58,567 bases of DNA. It comes from a virus. Made by a program: the position numbers and the translations under genes. The notes beneath the pieces were generated by a model. The model worked only from the letters and a program-made list of their open reading frames with translations, did not search any database and was not told the origin of the DNA. This document shows, piece after piece, positions 20,159 to 27,664 of this stretch; positions within the stretch are counted from its first letter, which is position 1, and each line of letters starts with the position of its first letter. Where the stretch lies: positions 1 to 58,567 of the IMG/VR virus record IMGVR_UViG_3300030331_003634; one strand, given 5' to 3'.

Positions 20159-20398
20159 TTACTTCTTACCTCTATTCCTAGCCCTATTTTTGGACTGACT
20201 CTCTAAAACAAGTTTGCCAGACTTAGTGTGCGAGGCATCTTTTCCATCACCTTTCTTACCATTCTTTCTGTTAAAAAGGTTTAGCTTAACACGATACTTC
20301 TTTCTCTGTTCAGATGAAGAATATTCGGAGTCGTACTTTTTTTTCTTATTATACGACTCCTTATTCTTTTTGTAATGCTTAGTGCTTTTACTTGCCAT
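20159..20398 (-). CDS. Small basic conserved phage protein (GDGKDxSH family)
   Basis: A 79-residue, very Lys-rich protein. It starts MASKSTKHYKKNKESY and ends with GDGKDASHTKSGKLVLE..SKNRARNRGKK. This arrangement is widespread in marine phage genomes as a protein of unknown function, to my knowledge. The conserved His/Asp and basic character would fit nucleic-acid binding, but that is a guess. Confidence 0.7.
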   Translation of the reverse strand: MASKSTKHYKKNKESYNKKKKYDSEYSSSEQRKKYRVKLNLFNRKNGKKGDGKDASHTKSGKLVLESQSKNRARNRGKK

Positions 20399-20428
20399 GC
20401 TATATTATTGTAGCCTGCAAGATACGAA

Positions 20429-20620
20429 TTATTTCTTTTCTTTTGGAGGAGTTGGTATGCCAAAAACGTATTTAGCAAGTTTATCTGCATTCTCTAAAAG
20501 AGATTTAGCATTCTTACTTGTTGATAGTCCTGAGGCTATCTCTAATACTCTAGCTCTCATCTCACAGTCAAACTTTAAATACTTGTACTGTTGCTCTTGA
20601 TCTTTTTGTTGCTTGTTCAT
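20429..20620 (-). CDS. Small helical hypothetical protein, 63 aa
   Basis: It starts MNKQQKDQEQQYKYLKFDCEMRARVLEIA and ends GIPTPPKEKK. The sequence predicts two helices. It starts 3 nt after the stop of the upstream gene, which supports a real gene in the leftward operon. I recognise no family. Confidence 0.6.
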   Translation of the reverse strand: MNKQQKDQEQQYKYLKFDCEMRARVLEIASGLSTSKNAKSLLENADKLAKYVFGIPTPPKEKK

Positions 20621-20622
20621 TT

Positions 20623-21066
20623 CTAAAATTTAATTATAGTTAGTAAATCTAAATCTATATAGAATAATAATTCTCTATCCCATATAGATCCTGGTCGTGG
20701 GTTTTTCATGCCACCCCACTCAACTGTGGCTTTTGTTATTTCGTGCATCCAAATATATCCAATTCCATCAAGAAATCTCCAGGCTATACACAAAGGTAAT
20801 TGCTTTTGAAGTGCTTCCTTTTGACAATGCTGTATCTTTCTAACTGAGGTCCTGACCCTCTCAATGTCCTTCATGTCAAGGCTCATAGTTTTAACCTCAC
20901 AAAGAGAGACAACCTTCATAGTTTTATTATCTATAATCTCAGCATCTACTGGAGCATATCTATCTAATTGCTTAAAGGTTAAGTCCTTACCCTCTAGAAG
21001 TATAAGAAGAGTCTCAGCTTCTCTGTTTCTATCTTCTTGACTCTCAAATCTAGGCTCAACCCTCAT
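20623..21066 (-). CDS. Putative PD-(D/E)XK-like nuclease
   Basis: I choose the ATG at 21066 (MRVEPRFESQEDRNREAE, 147 residues), which overlaps the upstream stop by 11 nt; a longer frame from 21144 would overlap it by 89 nt. The order E (in REAETLL), then PVDAEI, then CEVKT is that of a PD-(D/E)XK fold, and the later segment VRKIQHCQKEALQ supplies a helix. The end, SIWDRELLFYIDLDLLTIIKF, is hydrophobic. A DNA-processing role fits the neighbours. The nuclease call rests on spaced motifs only. Confidence 0.5.
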   Translation of the reverse strand: MRVEPRFESQEDRNREAETLLILLEGKDLTFKQLDRYAPVDAEIIDNKTMKVVSLCEVKTMSLDMKDIERVRTSVRKIQHCQKEALQKQLPLCIAWRFLDGIGYIWMHEITKATVEWGGMKNPRPGSIWDRELLFYIDLDLLTIIKF

Positions 21067-21403
21067 CTTTTCCGTTACTGGATATTTCGTAATCAAACGG
21101 TGTCTCACCCTCATGATAAGCATCAGTAGACTTAATAGTCTCACTCATTCTTCTATCTACTTCATCCATGTAAACCTGAAGAAGTACAAGATAACCAGTG
21201 AGATCCATTAGATCGTTCTCACTCATGTAAGTTTCCTTGCTCTTAATTCTATTAAGCTTGTCGTTTATACGAGCTTGAATAGCATACATAGGATCAACAT
21301 TAAACAAAACTCCTTTGTCGAATACTGAATTACCATAGGATTTGTTTTTCTCTATGAGAAGATCCCTGATCTCATCACACTTTTTTCTTATTTCTTCCTG
21401 CAT
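21056..21403 (-). CDS. DUF1599/Nmad1-like protein (nucleotide metabolism)
   Basis: A 115-residue helical protein. The run LIEKNKSYGNSVFDKG, then AIQARINDKLNRI and DLMDLTGYLVLLQVYMDE is the signature of the DUF1599 family, named nucleotide modification associated domain 1, an all-alpha fold near MazG-type pyrophosphatases. It may act on nucleotides or on modified DNA precursors. I see no DNA-modification enzyme beside it, so the role is open. Confidence 0.6.
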   Translation of the reverse strand: MQEEIRKKCDEIRDLLIEKNKSYGNSVFDKGVLFNVDPMYAIQARINDKLNRIKSKETYMSENDLMDLTGYLVLLQVYMDEVDRRMSETIKSTDAYHEGETPFDYEISSNGKDEG

Positions 21404-21635
21404 TTTTCTTTACTTTAGATTCGATAGCCTTTTTCTTAGCACTTCTATACTTACGTTTATTCGATACTTGATCTTCAGAAACCTTTGAACTACGTTTAGT
21501 TTTAGCTTTTTCTTTCTTGAGAGTGTCAAGAAGTCTGTTATTATGTCTTTCATTTTCTTTAATTTTTTGGGAATACTTTACCATGTTCCACGCTATAAGA
21601 ATAAATATAACGCAGATTACTGCTAGTGAGATCAT
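21375..21635 (-). CDS. Single-span membrane protein with basic tail
   Basis: An 86-residue protein: one N-terminal transmembrane helix (MISLAVICVIFILIAWNMV), a short helical stretch, then a strongly Lys-rich tail ending NAGRNKKKV. The topology suggests the basic tail lies in the cytoplasm. It overlaps the next gene by 29 nt. Function unknown; a membrane anchor for a phage complex is only a possibility. Confidence 0.6.
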   Translation of the reverse strand: MISLAVICVIFILIAWNMVKYSQKIKENERHNNRLLDTLKKEKAKTKRSSKVSEDQVSNKRKYRSAKKKAIESKVKKNAGRNKKKV

Positions 21636-21646
21636 TTTAATTTAAT

Positions 21647-21832
21647 TTAACTGTTTAACTTATTTGATTCTTCTTTTAATAATGCTCTGTTTAATTCAGC
21701 CATAGTTTCTACATGATTTTCTTTTGGCTTACCTTCATTGTATCTTTTGAGTAAAAAAGCTATGTGATCTTTACTTCTCATACCCATTGGAGATTGTTTT
21801 TCCCATCCCCACTCAATTACTTTGGTTTCCAT
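21647..21832 (-). CDS. Small hypothetical protein, 61 aa
   Basis: It starts METKVIEWGWEKQSPMGMR and has a helical second half. The ATG follows an A/T-rich leader. No family recognised. It is supported by its position in the leftward operon and the absence of a better frame. Confidence 0.55.
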   Translation of the reverse strand: METKVIEWGWEKQSPMGMRSKDHIAFLLKRYNEGKPKENHVETMAELNRALLKEESNKLNS

Positions 21833-21861
21833 AATTTAAAATTTAATTAACAATTTTATTG

Positions 21862-21892
21862 TAAAGTTAATAAATTTATATTTATAACTTTA
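21862..21892. repeat. 8-bp inverted repeat in an AT-rich gap
   Basis: TAAAGTTA at 21862-21869 and TAACTTTA at 21885-21892 flank 15 A/T-rich nt between two leftward genes. It could be a weak hairpin or a protein site; on the minus strand the inner TAACTTTA also resembles a -7 element with its last base changed. Confidence 0.35.
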
Positions 21893-22153
21893 ATATACAT
21901 CGTGAGACATACATATAAACTCATAGTCAGTTACCTTATCTATCTTTATTTGTATGTCGTTAGTTGATTTATGTTTTATCTCTAAGCCTCTTGTAAAATG
22001 CCTAACGTTCTGTAATTTTTCAGGATCAAGTTCACTAATACAGGTCATGTGAGTAGCTTCTTTCCACTTCTTAGCAGGCTTCTCCACTCCTTTTACAAAT
22101 CTTACTGTCCTCCATCTGTAATGAACTGTAGCGTGATATATTTCTTTTCTCAT
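21890..22153 (-). CDS. Hypothetical protein, 87 aa
   Basis: It begins MRKEIYHATVHYRWRTVRFVKG, an alternating pattern that predicts beta strands, and ends DYEFICMSHDVY. It overlaps the stop of the 33-aa gene upstream in an ATGA arrangement, so the two are probably translationally coupled. No family recognised. Confidence 0.6.
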   Translation of the reverse strand: MRKEIYHATVHYRWRTVRFVKGVEKPAKKWKEATHMTCISELDPEKLQNVRHFTRGLEIKHKSTNDIQIKIDKVTDYEFICMSHDVY

Positions 22154-22251
22154 TTTCTAATAATATTATGTAAAGATCCCGCAAAGCAAATAATACAATA
22201 TATCCAAACTAGAACTGATAATAAATCTATTATTACATCAACTATCTCCAT
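22150..22251 (-). CDS. 33-aa transmembrane microprotein
   Basis: ATG 22251 to TGA 22150. The chain is one hydrophobic helix (DLLSVLVWIYCIICFAGSL) followed by HNIIRK. It starts 2 nt after the helicase stop and overlaps the next ATG (ATGA). Tight packing between two genes supports it; the function is unknown. Confidence 0.5.
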   Translation of the reverse strand: MEIVDVIIDLLSVLVWIYCIICFAGSLHNIIRK

Positions 22252-22253
22252 AA

Positions 22254-23576
22254 CTAAAAAGATTCTGATGGTTGAGCAGATATAAACTTCTCAGTATAAT
22301 CCTGAGGGTCTATAAACTTAGTGTACTCTTTCTTAAACTTAAGAGGTAGTGTGCCAGTTCCTATATTCCTACCTTTAGCAAATATAAGGTCCACAAGGCC
22401 TTCGGTAGACTTTCCACTATCATCAGACATAATACCATAGTATTCAGGTCTGTATACAAGCATAACAATATCAGATGCCTGTTCTATCTCTCCACTTTCA
22501 CGAAGATCAGATAGGCTAGGTCTACAACCATCTCTACGTTCTACACCTCTACTAAGTTGTGACAGAGCTACTATTGTTATGTTTAACTCCTTAGCTAAGT
22601 TTTTTAACTCACGAGCCACCATAGCAACCTCTTGCTCTCTAGATGTACCACTACCCTTAACAAGTTGCAAGTAATCTACAAGAACAAACTTAACATCTTT
22701 AGTTATAACGTACTGTCTTATCTTATTAAGAAGATACCTAAGAGATGAATCCTTACACTCATCTATAAACAGATTAACACCCTCTAGCTTTCCTATAGCC
22801 TTATCAACTCTGTTAAGCTCTCCACTCTCTAATGCACCCTTCATTATGTACCTGTTATTAACCTCACTCTCTAAGGAAACTAATCTTTGTAGTAACTGAG
22901 TATCCCCCATCTCGTAAGAGAATACTGCAGATGGAATACCTACCTTAGCACAGTTATAGCAGAAGGCTAAACCAAGTGATGTCTTACCCATAGATGAAGC
23001 ACCACCAATAACAATAAAATCAGTCTCTTGCCACCCACCAGTGAACTTGTCTACTGATTGAAATCCTGTAGGTAGACCAACCATGTTTTCAGAGTCCATT
23101 CTTCTTCTTATATCATCATGCAGTGTCTTTAATTGCTTTTTAATATCAGGTATGTCACTACCCCTGACCTCAGATATAGACTTCATTTGCTCTTCTACGA
23201 ACTCTATAACGTTAAATAAGTCATCACCATTATCAATCTTCTTTGTAGTAAGCTCTGCTAGTTTTTTAAGTCTTATCTTTTTATCCTCTTGAGATAAATA
23301 TAGAACCATGTTCTTTGTTATGTAAGCATAATGATCAGAACTCATGCACTCAGCTACCCTGAGGTCCACAAGAGGATCTTTAATAGCAGATGATATTATA
23401 ATCATATCAACTTTATCACCTTTGTCTAGCCTTTCAGATACAACTTTATATATCTTCCTATTTAAAGGATCGGTAAATATCTCCTCAGATATAAGGCTAT
23501 GACAGTCGTAATAGTCTCTTGGACTAGACATTATCTTACCGATAAGCCTCATCTCCATATCCATATTATCTTTCAT
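22254..23576 (-). CDS. dnaB: DnaB-type replicative helicase
   Basis: A 440-residue hexameric-helicase protein that would unwind DNA at the phage fork. Residues 1-110 form the helical N-terminal domain (MEMRLIGKIM..., EIFTDPLNRKIY). The RecA-like domain has Walker A GASSMGKTS at 192-200, Walker B FVLVDYLQL at 297-305, then ALSQLSRGVERR and DLRESGEIEQASD, all DnaB hallmarks. The length is near normal for DnaB. The start overlaps the end of the replisome organiser gene by 11 nt, as expected for a helicase and its loader. No primase is seen, so host DnaG may be used. Confidence 0.93.
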   Translation of the reverse strand: MKDNMDMEMRLIGKIMSSPRDYYDCHSLISEEIFTDPLNRKIYKVVSERLDKGDKVDMIIISSAIKDPLVDLRVAECMSSDHYAYITKNMVLYLSQEDKKIRLKKLAELTTKKIDNGDDLFNVIEFVEEQMKSISEVRGSDIPDIKKQLKTLHDDIRRRMDSENMVGLPTGFQSVDKFTGGWQETDFIVIGGASSMGKTSLGLAFCYNCAKVGIPSAVFSYEMGDTQLLQRLVSLESEVNNRYIMKGALESGELNRVDKAIGKLEGVNLFIDECKDSSLRYLLNKIRQYVITKDVKFVLVDYLQLVKGSGTSREQEVAMVARELKNLAKELNITIVALSQLSRGVERRDGCRPSLSDLRESGEIEQASDIVMLVYRPEYYGIMSDDSGKSTEGLVDLIFAKGRNIGTGTLPLKFKKEYTKFIDPQDYTEKFISAQPSESF

Positions 23577-24060
23577 CTGTAATATATTTAGGTTTAACGT
23601 ATCGGTTAGATTTCTTTTTATTTACATTAACTTCATCTTCCCATCCTCTAGAATTAAGCCAAGTTCTAGGAAACTTTCTATAAGTTCTATCAGGTGTTGA
23701 TTCAACATAAACCTTAACTCCTTTTATCGCCTCTCCCATTTCATTTAAGGTTAAATTCATAAACGATTTCCTTGTGTTGGGTTTGTCTTTTTTGTAATCA
23801 TACAAATTCCAAAACATCTCAAATGCTTTTTCTTTTCTTTGATTTTCAGTCTTAGGCTTAGACTTTCCAGTGAGCCTTAAATCTATAGTGTTAAAGTGAT
23901 TAACAATATTATTAAAAACACAACTAGATTCTATCTCGTTATTATATACAGATCGGTGTGTATTAGTTGAGGTGTGAAAGTTTATACAACTACCATCTAC
24001 CTCAATAAATTCTACCTTATCTATACTTATAATGTCTGTGTCTGATATTCTGTACTTCAT
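23566..24060 (-). CDS. Replisome organiser / helicase-loader type protein
   Basis: I choose ATG 24060 (MKYRISDTD, 164 residues), which has an A-rich leader directly before it; an upstream ATG at 24153 would put the start within the hairpin region. The C-terminal part has AFEMFWNLYDYKKDK and later YRKFPRTWLNSRGWEDE, the pattern shared by phage replisome organisers and DnaT/DnaC-like primosome proteins. It overlaps the helicase start, so it probably recruits that helicase to the origin. The N-terminal 70 residues are unlike anything I know and may bind origin DNA. Confidence 0.7.
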   Translation of the reverse strand: MKYRISDTDIISIDKVEFIEVDGSCINFHTSTNTHRSVYNNEIESSCVFNNIVNHFNTIDLRLTGKSKPKTENQRKEKAFEMFWNLYDYKKDKPNTRKSFMNLTLNEMGEAIKGVKVYVESTPDRTYRKFPRTWLNSRGWEDEVNVNKKKSNRYVKPKYITDER

Positions 24061-24084
24061 AGTTTTTTTTGGTTGTTTAAAAAT

Positions 24085-24181
24085 AAAAGAGGCTGACTTG
24101 CATACTGGCGGTAGACACATAAGATCTACCTCAATAGACGTACACTTATACAAGAAAAATCTTCATACGCCAGCCTCTTTT
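24085..24181 (-). promoter_or_regulatory. Structured leader / attenuator-like inverted repeat
   Basis: CAGCCTCTTTT at 24171-24181 and AAAAGAGGCTG at 24085-24095 are a perfect 11-bp inverted repeat. Read leftward, the second arm runs into a T-rich tail, as in a terminator, but the loop is about 75 nt and has its own hairpin (GGTAGA 24110-24115 with TCTACC 24125-24130) plus TGGCG/CGCCA pairing. It sits between the SSB-like gene stop and the replisome organiser start. Confidence 0.6.
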
Positions 24182-24184
24182 AAA

Positions 24185-24457
24185 TTAGAATGGTAAGTCG
24201 TCAGCTACTGCTTCTTTCTTAGCTTCAGGTTTCCAAGTGTCTACCTCAACGTAGTGTGTTTTACCATAATCATCAGCACCATTACGTTTTTTTACAACCT
24301 TTAAGGTTACAAATTTATCACCTGTTTTACCATCGAAGATATAATCTCCAGCTTCTTGTTTCAATTTAGTTAAATTCAAAGAGAACTGTACTAAATCTCC
24401 ATCAAATTTTTCTACTCCGTTTCCAACGTAGATTTTTTCTTTTGTTTTGTTACTCAT
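24185..24457 (-). CDS. SSB-like single-stranded DNA-binding protein
   Basis: A 90-residue protein. Alternating strands (LVQFSLNLTKLK, GDKFVTLKVVKKRN, THYVEVDTWKP) suggest a small OB fold. It ends ADDLPF, very like the DDIPF tip with which bacterial SSB recruits partner proteins. It lies between recombination and helicase genes, where phage SSBs are common. It is shorter than host SSB (about 150-180 aa). It overlaps the HTH gene upstream by 8 nt. Confidence 0.7.
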   Translation of the reverse strand: MSNKTKEKIYVGNGVEKFDGDLVQFSLNLTKLKQEAGDYIFDGKTGDKFVTLKVVKKRNGADDYGKTHYVEVDTWKPEAKKEAVADDLPF

Positions 24458-24659
24458 AGCTTTCAGCTTTTATAAAATAATTAACTAGTGCCTTCCTTTC
24501 TGTTGTTTTTATATACTTAGCAATCCTTCTAAGATGTTTAACTTTAAACTCATCAGGTTTCTCTAAGTATTTGTCTAGGGTAGGTCGGCTTAACCCTAAT
24601 CTTTCTGCAAGCCAAGGCTTGTATATTTTACTTTCTTTTAATTTATCTTTCAATGTCAT
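24450..24659 (-). CDS. Small HTH DNA-binding protein
   Basis: A 69-residue protein with a Cro/CI-like helix-turn-helix: KPWLAERLGLSRPTLDKYL, then KPDEFKVKHLRRIAKYI. It overlaps the exonuclease stop (ATGA) and the SSB-like start. It is the only Cro-like protein I see in the leftward early block, so it is a candidate to bind the palindromes at the early promoters. That link is inference. Confidence 0.7.
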   Translation of the reverse strand: MTLKDKLKESKIYKPWLAERLGLSRPTLDKYLEKPDEFKVKHLRRIAKYIKTTERKALVNYFIKAESYE

Positions 24660-25423
24660 AGCGTTTCCATTATTAAATGTTGTTCAACGATCTCCTCGTT
24701 ATCTATGAAGAATCTTCTGTAAACATCTAGTAGATACTTATACTCTTGTCTACCCCTCTTTACAAACTCATCTCCAGCATAAAATATAGAAACATTATAA
24801 GGTCTCTCTTTTTCCTGAGTTATAAATACAAACTCATCACAACCAAAACCATCCATATAAAAGGCTGATTGTCTATCATATCCATACTTCTTACAAGAGT
24901 TAGAGAATCCATAGAAGCTACCATCTGCAGTAGTTTTTAAGTCTACCAACAACTTATCATTACGATAGTCTGCTTTACCCTTACAGAAAACATTTGTATC
25001 ATCATCCTTCCAAGCGTTAGCTATCTCCCTCTCTCCTTCTGATTGAAGAAGATCTCTAACTTCAGAATGACTAAATAATACATCTTGCATATACATAATC
25101 TTATCGTATTCTTTTTGTAAGATTATTGTAGGTGCTTTAGGGTTATTTTCTTTGAACTCTTTAAAGCCTTTAGTAGTTCTTGTAGCAGAATCAAAAACTA
25201 AAACTTTATTGTTAAAGTCATTAGGCTCTAACATAGCTACATGATATGCTCTACCAAAGATCATAGGCATAGTCTCCTTGTTAAGTTCAGGATTATCCCT
25301 CATCATCTTATAAGTTCTAACATCCTTCTTTATTAACCCTAACTGCGAGTTCGTTACAAACTCGTAGTCAGAGTAATAAAAGGAGTCATCGACTAGTTTC
25401 TTTATAAACTTATCTAAACTCAT
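24656..25423 (-). CDS. Exonuclease VIII-like PD-(D/E)XK nuclease (recombination)
   Basis: A 255-residue protein. FGRAYHVAMLEP at 56-67 is the family motif; the active site is GKADY 149-153, LLVDLKTT 158-165 (DxK), followed by YDRQSAFYMDGF at 182-193. These fit the RecE/YqaJ-like exonuclease group (PDDEXK_1, DUF3799). It would resect duplex ends to 3' single strands for the neighbouring ERF protein to anneal. Its ATG overlaps the last base of the ERF stop (TAATG), so the two are coupled. Confidence 0.88.
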   Translation of the reverse strand: MSLDKFIKKLVDDSFYYSDYEFVTNSQLGLIKKDVRTYKMMRDNPELNKETMPMIFGRAYHVAMLEPNDFNNKVLVFDSATRTTKGFKEFKENNPKAPTIILQKEYDKIMYMQDVLFSHSEVRDLLQSEGEREIANAWKDDDTNVFCKGKADYRNDKLLVDLKTTADGSFYGFSNSCKKYGYDRQSAFYMDGFGCDEFVFITQEKERPYNVSIFYAGDEFVKRGRQEYKYLLDVYRRFFIDNEEIVEQHLIMETL

Positions 25424-25995
25424 TACACTAAAGTCTTAGATATTTTAAGGACTTTATCAAGATTATCTTGTTGATTCTTAGTCATAGTGTATCCAGCCAT
25501 CTTTTGCTCTACTACACTACCTTTACCATCCTCAATAGCCTTCATCATACTCTTGTATTGAGAGTCCGTTAGCTTAGGTTTAGATGTAATTTTCTTATTT
25601 GAACTCATACGAGTACCTTTAACAGCCATGTTGCCATCATCATCATCTCCTGTAACTACACCAACAAATGATGCAAGTGCGTACCTTCTAGCATAAGATA
25701 TAGCAGAGCCTACACCATGTGCATCTTCTTTTGCAGGTATATAACATGTTGATGCTAGGTACTCTCCACTAGAATGTGATAGGATTGTTGTTACACCACC
25801 TACATCAGTAGGCATTTGAATAATTGCTAACTCGTTATCTGCTAGTAGCTTACGAACAGAGTCCCATACTGATCCAAGATCGGCATAGCTTGACTTGAAG
25901 AAAGGGTTTTTTGAGTTTTCTTTTGCAGGTCTTAATTGAGACTGCACTTTCGATAAGGCAAGGGTTAGCTTGCCAATTGTTTCTGACTTTTCCAT
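25423..25995 (-). CDS. erf: ERF-family single-strand annealing protein
   Basis: A 190-residue protein with the two hallmark ERF patterns: NPFFKSSYADLGSVWDSVR at about 30-48 and GVGSAISYARRYALAS near 106-121. ERF proteins anneal complementary single strands in phage recombination and circularisation. The C-terminal part after DDDDGN is a charged linker and a helical tail. It is first in a leftward operon driven by the promoter at 26031-26038 and its ATG is directly preceded by the recurring A-rich leader. Confidence 0.92.
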   Translation of the reverse strand: MEKSETIGKLTLALSKVQSQLRPAKENSKNPFFKSSYADLGSVWDSVRKLLADNELAIIQMPTDVGGVTTILSHSSGEYLASTCYIPAKEDAHGVGSAISYARRYALASFVGVVTGDDDDGNMAVKGTRMSSNKKITSKPKLTDSQYKSMMKAIEDGKGSVVEQKMAGYTMTKNQQDNLDKVLKISKTLV

Positions 25996-26030
25996 AGTTT
26001 TTGGTTTTTAAATTTAATTAACTTCTGATG

Positions 26031-26038
26031 CAAATATA
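26031..26038 (-). promoter_or_regulatory. Leftward early promoter P3, -7 element
   Basis: On the minus strand this reads TATATTTG, a perfect TAnnTTTG, followed by GC. It lies 35 nt before the ERF start. No TTTG is visible at -33; the palindrome at 26039-26052 fills the spacer next to the -7 element. Confidence 0.7.
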
Positions 26039-26052
26039 GTAAATTATTTTAC
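26039..26052. promoter_or_regulatory. Palindromic operator candidate O3
   Basis: GTAAA-TTAT-TTTAC, within TAGTAAATTATTTTACAT. It abuts the -7 element, so a bound protein would block RNA polymerase. The same half-sites occur at the two other early promoters. Confidence 0.6.
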
Positions 26053-26106
26053 ATATTACTATATTATTTCTAAAATATTATAAGATATATCTTTAGGCAT
26101 TAATGT

Positions 26107-26445
26107 TTAAGTAAGTTCTCCAGCATTTCTTTTTCGTATTGCATAGACTTTGTAGATAAATTCTATTAAAGATAATTCTTTTTCTAGTAATTCCTCAAGG
26201 TCTTTGTTGCTAAAAGATCTATCTACTGCATCTATTATGTTATATATTTTAACTTTATTATTTGATGTGTCTAACTTAAATAGTTTTTTACCTTTCAAAA
26301 GGGATTGTATATTATTTATATCATTAATTATAGGGTTTATATATTTCCTCTGTATTTTAGCGTATAGAACATACTTAGTACAGGGGTCTTTCTCTCCCCT
26401 CATCCAAACTTGGTCTACATCAATTGTCCTTACTTGGTTGTTCAT
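26107..26445 (-). CDS. Hypothetical protein, 112 aa
   Basis: It starts MNNQVRTIDVDQVWMRGEKDPC and has a helical charged C-terminus ending KRNAGELT. It lies 11 nt after the stop of its upstream neighbour and is last before the P3 promoter. No family recognised. Confidence 0.6.
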   Translation of the reverse strand: MNNQVRTIDVDQVWMRGEKDPCTKYVLYAKIQRKYINPIINDINNIQSLLKGKKLFKLDTSNNKVKIYNIIDAVDRSFSNKDLEELLEKELSLIEFIYKVYAIRKRNAGELT

Positions 26446-26456
26446 CTTATTTAAAT

Positions 26457-26720
26457 TTATGATTTAAGGTGTTGTAAAATTGGGTTAGTAGGGTCAAGAC
26501 CTTTAATTACACTTACTAACTCATCAATGTCCATCTCCAAGTCCGTAACGATACTACGTTTGATTTCGTTTTCTAATTTAAGCTCTGCCTTGAGTTCTTT
26601 ATTTTGTTTTTCTAAAGCCTCTATTCTTATTCTTTGAAATTCTTCTACTTCCATAATTATTTTTTTTACTTTGTTTATATTTCCTTGATGCACCCATGGG
26701 TGATTATTAAAGTCCACCAT
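26457..26720 (-). CDS. Coiled-coil hypothetical protein, 87 aa
   Basis: The ATG at 26720 overlaps the upstream stop by one base (TAATG), which supports this start over an internal Met at residue 23. Residues about 25-60 form a heptad-like helix (EALEKQNKELKAELKLENEIK). The end is GLDPTNPILQHLKS. Function unknown. Confidence 0.6.
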   Translation of the reverse strand: MVDFNNHPWVHQGNINKVKKIIMEVEEFQRIRIEALEKQNKELKAELKLENEIKRSIVTDLEMDIDELVSVIKGLDPTNPILQHLKS

Positions 26721-26995
26721 TATTCTAGTTTTCTAATTATTTTGTTAAACTCTGTCTCTGTTTTTAAAGATATATCTTTTGATATTTTTTTGAAGTAATC
26801 AGACCTACCTACCTCTCTAGATTGCATATCTAAAAAGTCTACTATCAAATCTCTAATTTGTTTTAGAACTTGAGCATCCCTCATCTTTAGTTCAAACTCT
26901 AGCATAGGTAGGGAGTCAAGGGAGTTGAATTTAGATGAGTCTACTTCCCTTACCATCCATATCATCCTACTTATAAATTGTTGTCTAGTTTCCAC
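26720..26995 (-). CDS. Hypothetical helical protein, 91 aa
   Basis: It starts METRQQFISRMIWMVREVD and is predicted fully helical. It overlaps both neighbours by one base, so three genes here are tightly coupled. No family recognised. Confidence 0.6.
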   Translation of the reverse strand: METRQQFISRMIWMVREVDSSKFNSLDSLPMLEFELKMRDAQVLKQIRDLIVDFLDMQSREVGRSDYFKKISKDISLKTETEFNKIIRKLE

Positions 26996-27267
26996 TATAA
27001 ATGTCCCCCATATATTTTTTTACCCTTAACAACAACATCATACCTCATTTCTTTTTCAGTGTTTTCACACATACCTTTGTATTTATCCAAACCATCTCCG
27101 AATATAGCCTCTTTCTTTTTCATTTCTTTATCAATCAGATAATCAATATCTTCATTGAGCCAAAGCCAATTTTCTATATCTTCTATTTCTACACCTTTAG
27201 GTACTTTAACTTCGATTTCTACATATTTGTGAAAGACTCTCCTTTCACTTACTATTACTTTTCTCAT
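26995..27267 (-). CDS. Hypothetical protein, 90 aa
   Basis: It starts with two strands (MRKVIVSERRVFHKYVEIEVKVPKG, split here as a description only) and continues with an acidic helical part, EDIENWLWLNEDIDYLIDKE. It ends DVVVKGKKIYGGHL. Stop and next start overlap by one base. Unknown function. Confidence 0.6.
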   Translation of the reverse strand: MRKVIVSERRVFHKYVEIEVKVPKGVEIEDIENWLWLNEDIDYLIDKEMKKKEAIFGDGLDKYKGMCENTEKEMRYDVVVKGKKIYGGHL

Positions 27268-27284
27268 GTCTTTTAGTTTTAAGG

Positions 27285-27662
27285 TTAATTTAATTCTACT
27301 TTTATGTATATATTAAACACATCCCCATAGTCTCCTATATCTGAGTGTACTACGTTATCTTCTCCAACACATACAATACACCTATCACCATCTAATGCCA
27401 TTTCTATAAATGAATTTATCTCTTGAACATCTTTATATTCTTCATACCACTTAAGGCTACTCGCTTGATATAAGATAATATCGTTAGACTTGTCTATCGT
27501 AGTACCATTACTAATTTCCTTCCACCTCTGTGTGTGGTGTTTCTTTTTAAACTTATAACTATACTCACCCTCTGCCATAAGGTTATGTCTAGTTAAAAGT
27601 ATATCCATCTTTTCTTCATCTTTCTTTGGTACTGCTATATGTACCTCGCTTGTATATCCCAT
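27285..27662 (-). CDS. Hypothetical protein, 125 aa
   Basis: It starts MGYTSEVHIAVPKKDEEKMD and contains SLKWYEEYKDVQEIN and CIVCVGEDN, ending in strands (DVFNIYIKVELN). The alternation of strands and helices looks like a small folded enzyme or binding protein of a type common in Bacteroidota phages and prophages. No function can be given. Confidence 0.65.
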   Translation of the reverse strand: MGYTSEVHIAVPKKDEEKMDILLTRHNLMAEGEYSYKFKKKHHTQRWKEISNGTTIDKSNDIILYQASSLKWYEEYKDVQEINSFIEMALDGDRCIVCVGEDNVVHSDIGDYGDVFNIYIKVELN

Positions 27663-27664
27663 AA

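Noticed and set aside
20281-20490. A 69-codon leftward frame overlapping two small genes
   Set aside because: It overlaps both the GDGKDxSH-type gene and the 63-aa gene in another frame; those have better spacing and, for one, a familiar pattern.
27001-27276. A 91-codon rightward frame rich in Phe/Ile
   Set aside because: It is the antisense of a real leftward gene; its Phe/Tyr richness reflects A-rich codons on the other strand. The same holds for rightward frames at 29642-29992 and 26204-26467.
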